NCBI GenBank assembly: GCA_965369385.1
Contig: CBDUQP010000146.1
Location: 1 to 7,681 of the forward strand
From: CBDUQP01 sp965369385
Lineage (GTDB): Bacteria > Planctomycetota > Phycisphaerae > SM23-33
Reading direction: 5' to 3'
DNA length: 7,681 nt
Below, piece by piece: positions 5,883-7,681 of the stretch. Below the pieces are notes generated by a model that saw only the letters and a list, made by a program, of their open reading frames with translations, did no database searches and was not told the DNA's origin. How positions within the stretch are numbered: position 1 is the stretch's first letter; each line of letters begins with the position of its first letter. Made by a program: the position numbers and the translations under genes.

Positions 5883-6935
5883 ATGGACACGGAACAGACC
5901 ACTAAGAAAGTCCGCAAGCCCGCAATGAGCCAGGCCGAGATTGCCAGGCAACTGGGCATCAGCACCGCCACTGTGTCCCGCGCGTTAAACGGATCGCCGA
6001 ATGTTGATCCCGACACGCGACAGAAGATACTGCGTGCGATGAACACCAGCCGCATGGCCCTCAAGCGGGCGGTAAAGAACCTTCCCGTCATCGGGCTGGC
6101 AACGCTTGATTACCATCCGTCATCCGAACTGGGCATTTGTGATCGTGAAGTGATTTCAGGCATGATGGCGAGTTCCATGCAAAATGGTTTTGCCCTGCGA
6201 ACGGTGGATCTGACGGTCGAACGCCGGCAGAATGAAGGACACGCCGAAACCGTCACTCGCCTGGGGCTGGAGGGTGTCGTTCACTTCTGCATGACTAAAG
6301 ACTTCCTTCCGGTAATTTATGAAATTGCCGACGCCGGTTTCCCGCAGTGTCTGCTGTGTCATCGCGTGGACCGTGACGACATCGCATGGATAGATACCGA
6401 CAACGTTGAAGCTACGCGCAAGGCAGTTCGACATCTGACCAATCTTGGTCATCGCAGAATCGCCGTGGTAACACCTCGCATGGACGACATCACCCACGCC
6501 GATCGTTTTCTCGGCTACAAACTTGCGTTGCAGGATGGTGGTATAGAGTTCGATCCGTCACTGCATGTGGAGCGTCGCGACGTGAGCCCCGATTCCGGCG
6601 ATAGTGTAACGATGGAACTGCTCACCCGCAAAGACAGACCAACCGCCATTTACTATACCAACGGCGAATCCTCCATGGGCGCGATTCGCGCATGCACACG
6701 CCTGGGGATTCGAATTCCCCAGGACGTATCACTGCTGGCATTTTCCGACTCCATGCTCCCGGAATATCTGACGCCGTCGGTCACGAACATCCGTCAACCG
6801 GTTTTCGAGATGGCATACCGCGCCTCGCAATACGTGGCAGCCCAAGTGGCGCATCAAGACGCCACACTGCTTCGCGAAGTGGTAGCGCCGGACTTCTTCG
6901 TAAACGAATCTACAGGCCCGGCCCCAGAATTGTAG
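5883..6935 (+). CDS. LacI-family transcriptional regulator
   Basis: This 350-residue protein has an N-terminal LacI-type helix-turn-helix at about residues 15-40 (QAEIARQLGISTATVSRALNG), followed by a periplasmic-binding-protein-like sensor domain. Sensor-domain hallmarks include NLGHRRIAVVT, a TAIYYTNG segment, and DVSLLAFSDS followed by TNIRQP near the C-terminus. The ligand is probably a sugar or related metabolite but cannot be named. The linker between the helix-turn-helix and the sensor is unusual: it is about five residues shorter than in PurR and lacks the usual GYxPN, reading RAMNTSRMALKRAVKNLPVIG. The ATG at 5883 gives a full domain with a 14-residue lead; there is no clear ribosome binding site, and an ATG at 5925 is a weak alternative. 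It is probably monocistronic, with an operator-like palindrome upstream and a terminator hairpin downstream. No target operon is visible. Confidence 0.93.
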   Translation: MDTEQTTKKVRKPAMSQAEIARQLGISTATVSRALNGSPNVDPDTRQKILRAMNTSRMALKRAVKNLPVIGLATLDYHPSSELGICDREVISGMMASSMQNGFALRTVDLTVERRQNEGHAETVTRLGLEGVVHFCMTKDFLPVIYEIADAGFPQCLLCHRVDRDDIAWIDTDNVEATRKAVRHLTNLGHRRIAVVTPRMDDITHADRFLGYKLALQDGGIEFDPSLHVERRDVSPDSGDSVTMELLTRKDRPTAIYYTNGESSMGAIRACTRLGIRIPQDVSLLAFSDSMLPEYLTPSVTNIRQPVFEMAYRASQYVAAQVAHQDATLLREVVAPDFFVNESTGPAPEL

Positions 6936-6940
6936 TTCGA

Positions 6941-7006
6941 GCAAAATGGGGACTGGTACAAGAAGCGAAGTCCCGATGTGCATCGGGATACCTGTCCCTT
7001 TTTTGC
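6941..7006 (+). terminator. Hairpin terminator built from a GGGAC-type repeat
   Basis: The outer arms GCAAAATGGGGACTGGTAC (6941-6959) and GATACCTGTCCCTTTTTTGC (6987-7006) are imperfectly complementary. An inner perfect hairpin, TCCCGATG-TG-CATCGGGA, lies at 6971-6988. A run of six T residues (6999-7004) follows on the plus strand. It begins 6 bp after the LacI-family stop codon and ends about 40 bp before the stop of the convergent hydrolase remnant, so it could stop transcription from both sides. The two-hairpin shape and GGGAC ends are those of the REP-like elements elsewhere in the window. Confidence 0.75.
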
Positions 7007-7046
7007 GTGATACGCCATGGATCGTCCCACGAACACTGCGGCAGAA

Positions 7047-7611
7047 TTACTGCTTCAGCACGGAACCGATCAGCAATTCATACAGGCCGTCGGCTATCAC
7101 ATCGCTGCCGGCCTGGTTGGGGTGCATGCCGTCGTGAAGCAGCGGGCCTGTTGCGCCCGGATCGCCTCCGCAGGCGGCCGAGAATGTGGCATAGATATCG
7201 AGCATGTGCGCCCCGGTGGCGGCTGATACTTTGCCAAGCCGGGCGATATACTCATCCAGCAGATAGTTGAAGCCCTCTTCAGCGTCGGTGTACGGAGGCT
7301 TGTCGTAGAGCTTGCGGAATTCGTCGGTCCAAACTCGTGTCGACGTTCAGATAAGGATCGCCGAGATATGCCTGCGGCGTGACGTCGGGATCTTCGGGGA
7401 GCTTTTCGGGGTGTATGGCGTCGGGTTCCACATTAAGAATGATGGAGCTTTCGATCTTGTCGGCATGCACCCAGTGCTTGGTGAGGTCGGGCTCGAAATC
7501 CTGCGATTCGATGAAGTAATTGAACATCCGCATACGTGGCGCAGGCGCGAGCCTTGGCGTGCGGGTTATGTGATCTTCGAGGATCTCTATCGCCTGGTTG
7601 CATGGCCCCAT
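7047..7611 (-). pseudogene. Frameshifted C-terminal part of an SGNH/GDSL-type hydrolase
   Basis: Two reading frames on the minus strand together make one protein end. The downstream frame (7346 to the stop at 7047-7049) reads WTDEFRKLYDKPPYTDAEEG and ends with GPLLHDGMHPNQAGSDVIADG. DGMH (7122-7133) is the block V Asp-x-x-His motif that supplies the catalytic Asp and His of SGNH hydrolases. The upstream frame (7611 to about 7334) reads MGPCNQAIEILEDHI and onward; I do not recognise it beyond plausible coding character. Dropping one base in the AAA run at 7331-7333 joins them as NVDTSWTDEFRKLY. The catalytic-serine GDS block is absent, so the N-terminal half is missing or off-window. The upstream frame has no stop to the window edge, but it passes through a repeat end at 7613-7629, so the original gene was probably interrupted there. 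A sequencing error could explain the frameshift. Confidence 0.7.
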
Positions 7612-7612
7612 T

Positions 7613-7629
7613 AAATTAGGGACGGTGCC
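7613..7629. repeat. GGGACGGTGCC repeat end beside the hydrolase remnant
   Basis: AAATTAGGGACGGTGCC matches the outer arm of the palindrome at 5659-5675 (AAACTAGGGACGGTGCC) with one difference, in the same orientation. Its outer side faces the hydrolase remnant and its inner side points right, so any element it bounds would extend beyond the window. The matching opposite arm is not seen before 7681. Confidence 0.75.
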
Positions 7630-7681
7630 ACTACTGTCCGGTTGTTGTTCCGCCGATCTGACATAACTAGCTATTTCACAA
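7630..7681. other. Right-edge sequence beyond the repeat end
   Basis: The last 52 bp carry no recognisable gene. On the minus strand the frame of the hydrolase remnant stays open through here, but the peptide (containing SSYVRSAEQQPDSSG) resembles nothing I know and probably belongs to the inserted element. Confidence 0.4.

Noticed and set aside
6692..7270. A 192-residue plus-strand open frame spanning the LacI-family gene end and the hydrolase remnant
   Set aside because: It overlaps the LacI-family coding sequence in another frame, crosses the terminator hairpin, and is antisense to the DGMHPN-containing hydrolase end.
7312..7614. A 100-residue plus-strand open frame near the right edge
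   Set aside because: It is antisense to the hydrolase remnant, whose minus-strand product carries plausible family sequence; the plus-strand peptide shows none.

Overview
The window looks like chromosomal DNA from a free-living bacterium of the PVC group, most likely a planctomycete. This is inferred from gene content: a VWA/amidotransferase-like membrane protein of the BatA-like type, a RACo-type activator, a LacI-family regulator, an SGNH hydrolase, and many short GGGAC-type repeats next to a REP-associated transposase. No single gene proves the taxonomy.

Layout, left to right. Positions 1-857 hold a REP-associated (Y1, HUH) transposase gene on the minus strand. It is framed by 21-bp inverted repeats (58-78 and 837-857), and its 3' tail is partly duplicated at the left edge (1-55 = 96-150). 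Positions 908-3577 (minus) encode a large membrane-anchored protein with a vWFA domain. Near its C-terminus lies an in-frame cluster of GGGAC[T/A]GTCCC repeats (1047-1184) and a 12-bp tandem repeat (1186-1221). A 239-bp divergent intergenic region follows. Positions 3817-5652 (plus) encode a 2Fe-2S/ASKHA protein related to RACo, the ATP-dependent reductive activator of corrinoid proteins. After it comes a 73-bp perfect-arm palindrome (5659-5731), then a LacI-family regulator (5883-6935, plus) with a palindromic operator candidate 30 bp upstream of its start. A hairpin terminator made from another GGGAC element (6941-7006) follows. On the minus strand at 7047-7611 is a frameshifted, 5'-disrupted SGNH/GDSL hydrolase remnant. 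A further repeat end starts at 7613 and runs toward the right edge.

The genes do not form one pathway. The VWA gene and the activator gene diverge from a shared intergenic region. The activator has no corrinoid protein or methyltransferase beside it. The LacI regulator is separated from the activator by the palindrome and is probably transcribed alone.

The most notable theme is the repeat family. At least five loci in 7.7 kb carry ends of the form AAA[T/C]-GGGAC with different inner sequences. One sits inside a coding sequence without breaking it, one forms a transcription terminator, one is a compact non-coding palindrome, one pair frames the transposase, and one abuts a broken gene. I see no CRISPR array, tRNA, rRNA or clear riboswitch, and no defence system.
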